Below, in pieces: positions 44,713-52,433 of a DNA stretch of 64,000 nt; position 1 is the first letter of the stretch, and every line of letters begins with the position of its first letter. The notes beneath the pieces were generated by a model. It saw only the letters and a program-made list of their open reading frames with translations. It was not told the origin of the DNA and made no database searches. Source of the DNA: Bacillus thuringiensis (GTDB lineage: Bacteria > Bacillota > Bacilli > Bacillales > Bacillaceae_G); contig NZ_CP155559.1 in NCBI RefSeq assembly GCF_022095615.2, forward strand, positions 2,353,501 to 2,417,500. The letters are read 5' to 3'. The translations under genes were made by a program, and so were the position numbers.

Positions 44713-45033
44713 ATGAATCAGTTTCAACAAGAACTACAAGCGTTAAGCCTTAATGATTACCGGTCTGGAAATATTGTGTATTGGGACCAGCAAAACCAAT
44801 ATCCATATTACTATATTGAAGATGCAGTTCGTCGCTGTGGCGGTTGTGGTCGTTGTGGCGGTTGTGGTGGAGGTCGTTGTGGAGGATTCCGTTGTGGAGG
44901 ATTCCGTTGTGTTGGTTGCTTTGGTTGTTTTGGTTGTGGCGGTTGCGGCGGCTGTGGTGGCTGTGGTGGTTGCTCCAATTGTTTTAATGGTACTTCTGAT
45001 ACTACTGGTACCATTGTAACATATGAATATTGA
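44713..45033 (+). CDS. Heterocycloanthracin/sonorensin-family bacteriocin precursor
   Basis: A 106-residue ribosomal peptide precursor. The leader (MNQFQQELQALSLNDYRSGN, then VYWDQQNQYPYYYIEDAV) matches the family leader; the core, residues 39-90, is a run of CGGCGG, RCGGF and CFGC repeats, rich in the Cys-Xaa-Xaa pattern expected for thiazole formation by a cyclodehydratase/dehydrogenase complex. A non-Cys tail (NGTSDTTGTIVTYEY) follows. Start ATG 44713 is 8 bases after GGAGG; ATG 44707 is too close. No maturation enzymes are in the window; in this family the precursor is known to lie apart from its cluster. Confidence 0.9.
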   Translation: MNQFQQELQALSLNDYRSGNIVYWDQQNQYPYYYIEDAVRRCGGCGRCGGCGGGRCGGFRCGGFRCVGCFGCFGCGGCGGCGGCGGCSNCFNGTSDTTGTIVTYEY

Positions 45034-45426
45034 TTACATTTATCAATTAAAAAACATTAGCTTTATACAGGTATATGGCGACAAAGAATATAGCCATCGC
45101 TAATGGATATATTCAATCATTCAAGTGAAAGAGTAACTATTAGATATATAGGTGTAAATCAAGATGGGATAGATAAAGCAATGATTAGATTTAAAATCTA
45201 ATCATTGCTTTTTTCTTATGGTTTTACCATCAAATGTCTGTCTAATTTAAGGATTGATTTCTTTTAGTTAGTGTGTAGCTCATCAAATTATTACAATTGT
45301 GTAAGGTTCATGTAATGTTAATCGATAGTAAATTAAGGTGCTTGAGTGTATTTTAAATAAGATTAAAAAATACTGATTATCTATAGAATATTGGGTAAAT
45401 AATATTTAATTAGGAAGTGTATTAAA
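45034..45426. other. Intergenic region with a perfect terminator
   Basis: AAAGCAATGATTAGAT and its complement flank TTAAA (45176-45215) with a T-run, 140 bp after the bacteriocin gene. The remaining bases hold no recognisable gene; the last 80 bp are presumably the promoter of the next gene. Confidence 0.6.
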
Positions 45427-45906
45427 ATGATTGAATTTAAATCTATTATCCATTCGTACAAACTAAAGAGAAAAATAGCTAAGGATTTATACGGAAAAAG
45501 AGATGAATTGACAATGTTATTAAATGAACTTAATAACATGAAATGTACTGTAACATCTGAAAAAAAGAAAAATAATCTATTATCTCGTTTACAATTCATT
45601 TATCAAAATATGAAATTAGATAAGCAGTATCCTCTTCCAGTTGTGTTTAATAATAAATTATTGGAGCGAGTAGAAAAAGAATCTCTACATACTATTGAGG
45701 ATGGTGTAACATGTCTACATTTCATGTTAGATTTGAATTATGAGAAAATAAAACAATATGGATCGAGTACAAGTAGGTCATTTGTTCCATTATCGCAGTC
45801 TTCCATTTGTCTTGCTGATTGTATTTGTTTAACAGGATTTGTATTAGGTTTACTAGGAGCAATTTCAATTGGAGGATTCATGTTATCTATATGTTCAATT
45901 ACATAA
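45427..45906 (+). CDS. Unknown protein with Cys-rich hydrophobic C-terminus
   Basis: 159 residues. The first 120 are charged and helical (RKIAKDLYGKRDELTMLLNELNN). The last 35 are abruptly hydrophobic and contain four Cys (SSICLADCICLTGFVLGLLG ... LSICSIT). That tail could be a single membrane anchor or a peptide core; no leader-cleavage motif is evident. It neighbours the bacteriocin precursor but shares no similarity with it. RBS TTAGGAAG. I do not recognise a family. Confidence 0.65.
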   Translation: MIEFKSIIHSYKLKRKIAKDLYGKRDELTMLLNELNNMKCTVTSEKKKNNLLSRLQFIYQNMKLDKQYPLPVVFNNKLLERVEKESLHTIEDGVTCLHFMLDLNYEKIKQYGSSTSRSFVPLSQSSICLADCICLTGFVLGLLGAISIGGFMLSICSIT

Positions 45907-45948
45907 TGGTTGATATTTGTAAGGAGAGCACCGACTTAAGGTGTTCTT

Positions 45949-46005
45949 TTTTAGTTTTATTGTAAAGTTATTGTATTGAAACAAAGATTTTAGGGGTGCT
46001 GTATA
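45949..46005 (+). repeat. Duplicated segment, copy 1 (shortened)
   Basis: Starts with 27 bases (45949-45975) that are identical to 48110-48136, then, after 10 bases, GATTTTAGGGGTGCTGTATA resembles 48192-48211 (2 mismatches). The equivalent spacing in copy 2 is 55 bases, so copy 1 appears to carry a deletion. The copies flank the exosporium gene and the truncated secreted protein. Confidence 0.75.
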
Positions 46006-46059
46006 AGCGATTAAATGTCATTCTATTAGTTTGGTATTCTATTTTGCTTATAAATAATT

Positions 46060-47178
46060 TTAATCAATTAGGACATCAATTCCAAAAGGATATAAACCAA
46101 CAGGAATGGTAGCAATTATAGAGTTAGTGTTGGAGTCAATGACAGACACAGTATTACTCCCGGTGTTAGTCACATAAAGAAGATTTGTTTTTGGATCTAC
46201 TGTCATTTCTACAGGATTTGAGCCGACAGGAATAGTGTTAATAACAGAGTTAGTATTGGCATCAATGACGGACACATTATTACTATCATCGTTAACAACA
46301 TAAATAAGATTGAATTTAGAATTCACCAGTACACCAAAAGGAGATGAACCGACAGGAATAGTAGTAATGACAGAATTGGTATTGCCATTAATGACAGACA
46401 CAGTATTACCGCTTGGATTGGTTACATAAAGAAGATTTGTTTTTGGATTTAATGCAACTTCTGAAGGATTTAATCCAACAGGAATGGTATTAATAACAAG
46501 GTTAGTATTCGAATCTATAACGGATACATTATTACTGTTATTGTTAACAACATAAACAAGGTTAGTATTGGAATTCACTGTAATTCCTATAGGCATAGAG
46601 CCAACAAGAATGGTAGCAATGACAGAATTAGTATTGCCATTAATGACAGACACATCGTTACTACTTGGATTGGTTATATAAACAAGGTTAGTATTGAAAT
46701 TTAATGAAACCCCTGTAGGATTTGCTCCAACAGGAATGGTAGCGATAACAGAATTAGTATTGGTATTAATGACAGAGACAGTATTACTGCCTTGATTGGC
46801 TACATAAACTCGATTTGTATTAGAATTTACGGCTACTCCCACAGGAGCTATCTCAACAGGAATGGTAGCAATGACAGCGTTAGTGTTGGTATTAATAACA
46901 GATACATTATTTGAGTTTCGATTTGCAACAAAAATCGTACTAGATGAAACCTCAGTTGGACCGGTAGCACCCGTTGGTCCAGTAAAGCCAGTAGGCCCTG
47001 TTGGACCGGTAGCACCCGCTGCACCCGTTGGTCCAGTAAAGCCAGTAGCACCCGTTGCACCCGTTGGTCCAGTGAAACCAGTAGATCCAGTCGGTAGTGT
47101 GAATGGTGGGATAGGTGGTAAAGTCGGACCGATTAAACTAGGATTGAGAGAAACGGAAGGTAAGAACTCATTCATCAT
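46060..47178 (-). CDS. Exosporium collagen-like protein fused to a seven-repeat YVTN beta-propeller
   Basis: A 372-residue spore-surface protein. Residues 11-32 are the BclA-type exosporium targeting leader ([20 protein letters not shown]). Residues 31-75 are 15 collagen-type G-X-T/A triplets ([13 protein letters not shown]). Residues 80-370 are seven repeats of about 42 residues of the form VYVANxxSNxVSVIxxNTNxVIxTIPVG, the YVTN type, which should close as a seven-bladed propeller. Ordinary BclA proteins end in a TNF-like trimer domain, so the propeller replaces it. RBS AGAGGTGAA. It is probably expressed in the sporulating mother cell. Confidence 0.9.
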   Translation of the reverse strand: MMNEFLPSVSLNPSLIGPTLPPIPPFTLPTGSTGFTGPTGATGATGFTGPTGAAGATGPTGPTGFTGPTGATGPTEVSSSTIFVANRNSNNVSVINTNTNAVIATIPVEIAPVGVAVNSNTNRVYVANQGSNTVSVINTNTNSVIATIPVGANPTGVSLNFNTNLVYITNPSSNDVSVINGNTNSVIATILVGSMPIGITVNSNTNLVYVVNNNSNNVSVIDSNTNLVINTIPVGLNPSEVALNPKTNLLYVTNPSGNTVSVINGNTNSVITTIPVGSSPFGVLVNSKFNLIYVVNDDSNNVSVIDANTNSVINTIPVGSNPVEMTVDPKTNLLYVTNTGSNTVSVIDSNTNSIIATIPVGLYPFGIDVLID

Positions 47179-47846
47179 ATTTCACCTCTAATAAAAACGT
47201 ATTATTAATAGTAAATGTAAATGTCAAACAAGGTGAAACGGACAAGTGAGGAATTAGGCAATGAAATTTCATAAAAGCGTTATTGAGTAACAAATAAAAA
47301 GAGCGCATTAGTATATGCACTCTTGGTAAGGTAGGTAAATGTCTCATGAGATATAAAAATTCGAAAATCGTAATCAGATTTTTACGAGTGAATTTTTAAT
47401 ATTGTATGCCTTACTTGGAATAATGGAGCCTGTCATTAAAGAATAAAGAGCGCCGTGGGAGAGAGGCGCTCTTTGACCAAGGAGTATATAGAAAATGATT
47501 AATAATGAATCATGATTATTGTATGTATATTTCTAATGTATGTATATTTCTAATGTATGTATATTTCTAATGTATGTGAGGTTTTTATATGCAATCAAAA
47601 AGAGCACACATATCAGCATGCTCTTCGATAAGAAAGGTAGATCTCTATGAGCGGAGAGACTACATACAATATCGTATGTTTGTTTCTTTTAAATGTGAAG
47701 AAAAAATCAACAAAAGGTCAACGAAAACTCAATGAAAATTCAACAAAAACGCTAATTGAATAAAAAGAAGTTAGATAAGGATGAAGAATAGTCATTTCTT
47801 ATGTTGGAGAGGTTAACGGGTATCTAAATTAATTAAGGGTGAGTAT
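47179..47846. other. Long intergenic region with hairpins and a tandem repeat
   Basis: 668 bp without a gene. It contains three terminator-like hairpins with related arms: AAAGAGCGCATT region (about 47296-47324), AAAGAGCGCC / GGCGCTCTTT (47444-47474) and AAAGAGCACAC region (about 47599-47628). The 17-bp tandem repeat listed separately lies between the second and third. The sequence at 47700-47755 contains four imperfect copies of TCAACAAAA/TCAACGAAAA. Confidence 0.55.
47520..47577. repeat. 17-bp tandem repeat, three copies
   Basis: TGTATGTATATTTCTAA occurs at 47520, 47537 and 47554 without changes, followed by a partial fourth copy (TGTATGT). Copy number is likely to vary between strains. 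Confidence 0.9.
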
Positions 47847-48137
47847 ATGTTAAAAAGTAAAGTGATTAGTTTGCTTTTTGGAATTGTAATGGCAGTTTCA
47901 TTTTTAAATTCGTTAGATACCAAAGCAGTAAGTATTGATGATCAAAAGTTTTATGATTCTTATAATACTTTATTAGCACCATATGCAAGTCAAGTTATCA
48001 GAAAGAAGCTTGGACCAGGTCATCAGTATAGTTTAACTGACACAAAAATTATAAAAATTGAACGTTTCCCAGAAGAAAACTTTAATTTTTATGAAGGAAA
48101 ACTTCACCGTTTTAGTTTTATTGTAAAGTTATTGTAA
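47847..48137 (+). pseudogene. Truncated secreted protein (DUF3888-like)
   Basis: 96 residues with a signal peptide (LLFGIVMAVSFLNSLDTKA) and a mature part (YNTLLAPYASQVIRKKLGPG ... TDTKIIKIERFPEENFNF) that resembles the start of DUF3888 proteins of the B. cereus group. After about residue 88 the sequence runs into the 27-base segment duplicated at 45949, and the frame ends with the unrelated RFSFIVKLL. The 3' part of the gene therefore appears to have been replaced by the duplicated segment. RBS AAGGGTGAG. Confidence 0.65.
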
Positions 48138-48211
48138 ATGATAAATACAATACATTATATATATTGTATAATTCAAATGTATTAAATTAACGATTTTGGA
48201 GGTGCTGTATA
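48110..48211 (+). repeat. Duplicated segment, copy 2 (longer)
   Basis: 27 bases identical to copy 1 (48110-48136), a 55-base AT-rich spacer, then GATTTTGGAGGTGCTGTATA. In this copy GGAGGTG is followed by ATG 48211 and a 7-codon frame (MITTFNF) whose coding bases form one arm of an ACTACTTTT / AAAAGAGTAGT hairpin. Confidence 0.7.
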
Positions 48212-48376
48212 TGATAACTACTTTTAATTTTTAAAAGAGTAGTTTTGATAATTTTTTATTTGAATAATAGTTTTTACTTTTCTTTTAAAATACTTGATTT
48301 AAATTGATTAGATTAAGTAATTATTTTTCTAGTTTTTTGATAATCAAGAAAAATGAAGAAAGGAAGTAATCATTTT

Positions 48377-49078
48377 ATGGAAAAATTAAAGTTGTTAACA
48401 TTTGAAAATATAACAGAACCTCTTTTAAATGAAAGTGTATCATTTATATATTTTCCTATTGAATGGCTCGATATTGTAGAGATACATTATAAGACATTTT
48501 TATTAACGAGTAAGTTGAAACGATTGAATGAAAGATTATATGATATGTTTTCTGATATATTATTTATTCAGCATAATCCATATGTATTAAATGAAAATAC
48601 ACCATGTATTGTATCTAAAGAACCTATTAGAAAAGAACAACTTGATTATATTTTTCAAAGTTGGTATGAGATTATTCATGATTGGAAACCTAATAAATTA
48701 ATAGAGTCGCCAAAATATGAATGGCATTACGATTTAATTTCTAATTTAACAGTATTACATGATAATGAAATATATTCTAAGTGGGTGCCCGCTTTAATTT
48801 CACATATTTTTTGTGAACAACCTGTACGATTAGAGAATATCAACGAAGAAGATATATATTTTTCTCCTCTTAGATCACAAAATATTTGTGAGGCAATGTC
48901 AGAGCCTATTAAAGATGAAAAAACTCAAGATTATTTCGCCTATGTATATCGGTTCGAATGTATCACGCGCGGAGGCGAAAATATTCCGTTATTAAATGTT
49001 TCAATAGGAATTCGGAGGTTTTATCAAGAATATAAGATGTTAGGTCAAACAAACCTTGATATAACAACGTTTGTTTGA
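48377..49078 (+). pseudogene. N-terminal part of a pPIWI-RE-like protein, probably interrupted by the prophage
   Basis: A 233-residue frame. The pattern SFIYFPIEWLD near the start, and later PALISHIFCEQPVRL, EAMSEPI....YFAYVYRFECIT, and PLLNVSIGIRRF, follows the N-terminal region of pPIWI-RE (DUF3962) proteins, where an SWP, a Y/F-rich strand and a VGVRRW motif occur in the same order. Full-length members are several hundred residues longer and contain a PIWI/RNase H domain; here the frame ends 39 bp from the integrase gene, at the prophage boundary. The ATG at 48377 follows AAAGGA. Family assignment rests on motif pattern and is tentative. Confidence 0.5.
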
Positions 49079-49116
49079 CTTATTTTTATAAAATGCAAAC
49101 ATTTTGCAAACATAAG

Positions 49117-50226
49117 TTATCCAAAGATGCTTTTACCGAAGTTTTTAACAGCTTCTTCTTGCATATTCGGTAAAATATGCGAATACACACTTAATGTCAT
49201 TGAAATGTCTGTATGACCTAATCGCTCACTGATAATTTTAGGGTTAACTCCTTGTTTCAATAGTAGGGTAGCGTGTGTATGTCTTAAATCATGGAATTTA
49301 ATTTCTTTTATACCCGCTTTGTGTGTATCTCTAATGAAGCTCTTTCTGAAATGTGCCTTTTTTATAATTCTTCCAAACTCATTACAATTAATTAAATCTT
49401 GATCTTGATAAGCAGAGCCAAACCTTAATTTCTCTTTATTAATTAAAAGCTTATGTCTTTTTAAGGATTCTATAGTTTCTTTAGGTACAGGAATGGTACG
49501 CTTTGATGAATTTGTTTTTGCTGTTTTTTTAATTTTATTGTCATGGCCAGATGTTTGGTTTATTGTAACGGTGTGTTTTTCAAAATCAACGTCCTGCCAT
49601 CGTAAGCCTAGAACTTCTCCCATACGCATACCTGTAGTTATTGCAAGTAGATACCCAATGTGATATCGTGATTCTTGTGAATGCAAAAGAAACTTTTTTA
49701 CTTCTTCCTCTGTCCAAGTCTGGATAGAGGTTCTTTCTTTTTTCGGTATCTCAGCAAAAGCAGCTGGATTTCGAGAAATAATATTTTGTTTTACAGCTAG
49801 GTTTAAAGCGCTCTTTAATATTCTATGCATAAGCAGAATAGAATTGTTTGCAATACCTTTATCTATCGCAGTTTTATAGCATTTTTGAATGTGCATAACA
49901 TTTAATTTATGGAGCGTGACCATTCCAATGCTAGGTATAACATGTTGGTTGATAAATGCCCTATAGCCGACAAAGGTACTCCTTTCTATACTCATACTTT
50001 TAATTTCTAGCCAATGGTTTAGGTATTCTTTTAATGTAACTTTAGACGGTTCTATAAAAGTTCCTTCATTTAATTCTGTAATCTTCTTCGCAACATCAGC
50101 CTGTGCTTCTTTTTTTGTCTTATATCCAGAAAACCACTTTTGTCTTCTTTTTCCTGTCTCTGGATCAGGTCCAATGTCGACCACAATACAATATTTATTT
50201 CCTCTTTTTCGAATATGTCCTTTCAC
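49117..50226 (-). CDS. int: Phage tyrosine integrase
   Basis: A 369-residue site-specific recombinase. Residues 1-55 form the arm-binding domain (GHIRKRGNKYCIVVDIGPDP), residues 65-150 the SAM-like core-binding domain, and 165-360 the catalytic domain with Arg in TGMRMGEVLGLRW, HxxR in KFHDLRHTHATLL, and LGHTDISMTLSVYSHI with the nucleophilic Tyr. It lies at the prophage edge with its 3' end toward the attachment site, as is usual. Confidence 0.95.
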   Translation of the reverse strand: MKGHIRKRGNKYCIVVDIGPDPETGKRRQKWFSGYKTKKEAQADVAKKITELNEGTFIEPSKVTLKEYLNHWLEIKSMSIERSTFVGYRAFINQHVIPSIGMVTLHKLNVMHIQKCYKTAIDKGIANNSILLMHRILKSALNLAVKQNIISRNPAAFAEIPKKERTSIQTWTEEEVKKFLLHSQESRYHIGYLLAITTGMRMGEVLGLRWQDVDFEKHTVTINQTSGHDNKIKKTAKTNSSKRTIPVPKETIESLKRHKLLINKEKLRFGSAYQDQDLINCNEFGRIIKKAHFRKSFIRDTHKAGIKEIKFHDLRHTHATLLLKQGVNPKIISERLGHTDISMTLSVYSHILPNMQEEAVKNFGKSIFG

Positions 50227-50414
50227 TTAAAACACTCCTTCATTTTGTTTTGAATCATGGTGTATAAGTCTAGTTGTAATTTTGCTGCTATAAAAATTAC
50301 ATAGTTGGACATATCAGCGATGGATACATTTTACCATATAAAAATAAATTCAGTTATAGAGTAGAGTTTTCATTTATTGTTAAAAAACAGTGAAATATCT
50401 ATTCTGGTTATCAA

Positions 50415-50428
50415 ATGCAATATTGCAT
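50415..50428. promoter_or_regulatory. 14-bp perfect palindrome between int and aimR
   Basis: ATGCAATATTGCAT reads identically on both strands, between the divergent integrase and arbitrium genes; a candidate regulator site only by symmetry. Confidence 0.35.
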
Positions 50429-50522
50429 ATTTTATTGGATGGGTTAAAAAACAAGGCGTATATTAATATTTTCAACTTTCTCAAGTATTTTCAGAATATG
50501 AGAGAATAGATGTTTGGTTTAT

Positions 50523-50700
50523 TTGTGATAGAATATTCTTAATAATATAATTTGACGGAACGAAAAAGACCCATAGCGTGTGTAATTGTGCTGGGAACAC
50601 GTTTACACCGTTTAACCCTAATTGTAGTAGGGAAAACATTTGCCATGGGCCTTTCGGTTACGAGTTTTCGTAACGTATACGGCTAGTATAACACAGCTTT
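50523..50700 (+). ncRNA. Promoter plus structured leader RNA (or small RNA) upstream of aimR
   Basis: TTGTGA (50523) and TATAAT (50546) with 17-bp spacing form a strong sigma-A promoter. The transcript from about 50558 can fold into a junction: an outer stem CCCAT-GC / GC-ATGGG (50570-50577 with 50642-50649), an inner CGTGTGTAA / TTTACACCG pair, a CCCTA / TAGGG hairpin and then GTTACGA / TCGTAAC (50659-50676). It ends about 75 bases before aimR. It may be the aimR 5' UTR or an independent RNA; no known family is recognised. Confidence 0.5.
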
Positions 50701-50773
50701 TGGATGTAATTCATCATTAAGGTGCGTTTTCATGATAGGGAAGTGTGTCTTGTTCCAATAAGGGGGACAAAGC

Positions 50774-51925
50774 ATGTGGAAAGCTCTAGGTCAAATTGAA
50801 AAAGAATTATGTGTAGCTGGTATAAGAAAAAATAAACTAGCAGATCATTGGGGTGTTAAGCCAAGTACTGTTACAAAAGTATTTAAAGGTAACACAGATA
50901 TTAGTTTTGGTTTTCTTTCTAAAACAATTATTCTATTAAATAAAGGCATACAGGTACAAGGGAATATATTAAAGAATTATATCGATGTCACAAATCCGAA
51001 ATCAGAGAATTTACGTGAAGCGATGGAGGACTTAGCTTTAAGAGGTAAGTTCGATCTTTTGATTGAAGTAATAAATAGTGAAGCACAGTCTAAGGTGTCT
51101 GAAAATAAAGAATTTGCAAGTGTATATCTGATTATTTATAAACGATATATCGGTGAGTTGAATGCCAAACTGTATCATAAAGCGTTGCATATAGAAAGTA
51201 AATCAGTGAAAACAATTGAGATGGAAGTGTTAACTGAAATTTTATTATGTCAAGCGCAATATCAAACAGGAAATTATACGGCTTTAAATGAGCGTCTGAA
51301 ATCAATAGAAACTAAAATTGATAAAATTAGTAATAAACATCTTCGTGAGTGCTTCAAATTACGTTACAGAGAAGCGATTGCTGTTACTTCATTGCAAGGA
51401 GGAGAAGTAGATGAAGCAAGAAACGTTTGTATTAAATTAATAGATGATCTTGAGTGGGATAACTTTTTTTCTTTTCCAAAAGTAAATGCGTACTTAAAGC
51501 TAGGTGAATCGTATGTTTTCTCAGTAGGTGAATATGAGTATTCAAAATATTACCTAGAGAAAACATTACAAGTGATTGGTGATAGAAAGGTTGAAGCTGT
51601 AGAGAAGAAGAAAGAAATGGTGCAACATACATTATCATTTTTAAAGATTCACCATGACAAAGAAATTAGTGAAACAGATGTTGTACATCCAAGTGAGCTG
51701 GCATATTTAATGATTAAACAAGGTAATACAACAGGAGCGAGGGAAATGTTAAATCAAATAAAAAGTTCTACAGGTGAATTAACAGACATACAGACCGCTT
51801 ATTTAGCTTTAACATATGAGGGAGCTAAAAGAGAAGAGTTAATGAAACAATCTCTACTAATGTGTCAAAAATCAGGAAATATATTTTATTCGAATTTACC
51901 GAAAATTTACTTGGGTTTAATTTGA
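50774..51925 (+). CDS. aimR: AimR-family arbitrium peptide receptor / lysis-lysogeny regulator
   Basis: A 383-residue cytoplasmic regulator. Residues 15-50 form a helix-turn-helix (NKLADHWGVKPSTVTKVFKG); the rest is a chain of TPR-like helical repeats (for example ILLCQAQYQTGNYTALNERL, ELAYLMIKQGNTTGAREML) that bind the signal peptide in this family. Length and layout match AimR of Bacillus phages. A small secreted-peptide gene follows immediately, confirming the module. AimR without peptide promotes lysis-favouring transcription; peptide binding favours lysogeny. RBS AGGGGG. Confidence 0.9.
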   Translation: MWKALGQIEKELCVAGIRKNKLADHWGVKPSTVTKVFKGNTDISFGFLSKTIILLNKGIQVQGNILKNYIDVTNPKSENLREAMEDLALRGKFDLLIEVINSEAQSKVSENKEFASVYLIIYKRYIGELNAKLYHKALHIESKSVKTIEMEVLTEILLCQAQYQTGNYTALNERLKSIETKIDKISNKHLRECFKLRYREAIAVTSLQGGEVDEARNVCIKLIDDLEWDNFFSFPKVNAYLKLGESYVFSVGEYEYSKYYLEKTLQVIGDRKVEAVEKKKEMVQHTLSFLKIHHDKEISETDVVHPSELAYLMIKQGNTTGAREMLNQIKSSTGELTDIQTAYLALTYEGAKREELMKQSLLMCQKSGNIFYSNLPKIYLGLI

Positions 51926-51939
51926 ATATTTGTTATAAT
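51911..51939 (+). promoter_or_regulatory. Putative aimP promoter
   Basis: TTGGGT (51911-51916) and TATAAT (51934-51939) are 17 bp apart and overlap the aimR stop region, 24 bp before the aimP start. Confidence 0.55.
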
Positions 51940-51962
51940 TAGCATCGGAAAGAGGTGATTAG

Positions 51963-52109
51963 GTGAAAAAATTAATTACAATTATTCCTGTACTATTATT
52001 AGCAATTACACTAGTTGTTAACACTGATTCTGCGAAAGAAAAGCCTAGTACAAATGACTCAAAACCAGTAGTTCAGCAAATGATGGTTGACCCTGGTGGC
52101 GGTTGGTAA
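51963..52109 (+). CDS. aimP: Arbitrium signal peptide precursor (AimP-like)
   Basis: A 48-residue pre-peptide starting at GTG 51963, five bases after AGAGGTG. Residues 1-20 form a signal sequence (KKLITIIPVLLLAITLVVN), residues 21-40 a charged spacer, and the C-terminus is MMVDPGGGW. Position directly after aimR, size and Sec signal match AimP. The mature peptide is expected to be the last five to seven residues, so about DPGGGW; this differs from the xxxRGA type of the B. subtilis phages phi3T and SPbeta. Confidence 0.85.
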   Translation: MKKLITIIPVLLLAITLVVNTDSAKEKPSTNDSKPVVQQMMVDPGGGW

Positions 52110-52142
52110 GATACAAAATATAGGTTTACATATATAAATTTA

Positions 52143-52184
52143 AAATGACATCGTCTTAATTGACGGTGTCATTTGTGGTTTTAA
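52143..52184 (+). terminator. Terminator between aimP and the downstream ORF
   Basis: AAATGACATCGTC pairs with GACGGTGTCATTT (one G-T pair); the T-run is weak, so read-through, as described for aimP-aimX, is possible. Confidence 0.65.
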
Positions 52185-52265
52185 GGGAGATTTCCTTTTT
52201 AGGTTTATGAGCAAAAAAGAAATTTATGTAAAAAAATAACAAAAGCGATAAGGGGATAAGAGAAG

Positions 52266-52394
52266 ATGAAAAGTAAAGATGGGGAAGTTAATCTGATAAA
52301 AAAAGCGCTTTTACTTCTGCAAGAAGAAGATAATCCAAAAGAAACATTATTAGCTATTTGTTTAAGTGAACATGAAAGAGAAAAAGCAATTTAA
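52266..52394 (+). CDS. Small ORF in the aimX position
   Basis: 42 codons (MKSKDGEVNLIKKALLLLQE ... LSEHEREKAI), soluble and acidic with one amphipathic helix, preceded by AAGGGGA and followed by a strong terminator. In phi3T and SPbeta the AimR-controlled aimX lies here. No similarity to known AimX is seen, so the role is inferred from position only. Confidence 0.55.
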   Translation: MKSKDGEVNLIKKALLLLQEEDNPKETLLAICLSEHEREKAI

Positions 52395-52399
52395 AAGAG

Positions 52400-52433
52400 A
52401 CTATCTAATTTTTTCGGATAGTCTTTTTTCATT
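52400..52433. terminator. Bidirectional terminator
   Basis: AGACTATC / GGATAGTCT stem with TTTTTT, between the aimX-position ORF and the convergent repressor gene. Confidence 0.8.

Noticed and set aside
44753..45019. Long Val/Ala-rich and Pro/Gln-rich frames over the bacteriocin gene on both strands
   Set aside because: They are shadows created by the GGTTGTGGC-type nucleotide repeats; the CGG frame has the ribosome site and a recognised leader.
46862..47191. Plus-strand Gly/Pro/Val-rich frame opposite the exosporium gene
   Set aside because: It is the antisense shadow of the collagen triplets; no ribosome site, and the minus-strand protein has a clear leader.
49094..49112. Exact attL core
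   Set aside because: The doubled TGCAAACA suggests integrase-arm or core sites, but without the right end of the prophage the core cannot be fixed.
50556..50685. tRNA or tRNA-like gene before aimR
   Set aside because: No seven-base acceptor stem, no TTCGA-type T loop and no anticodon arm of normal size could be placed, although the region is structured.
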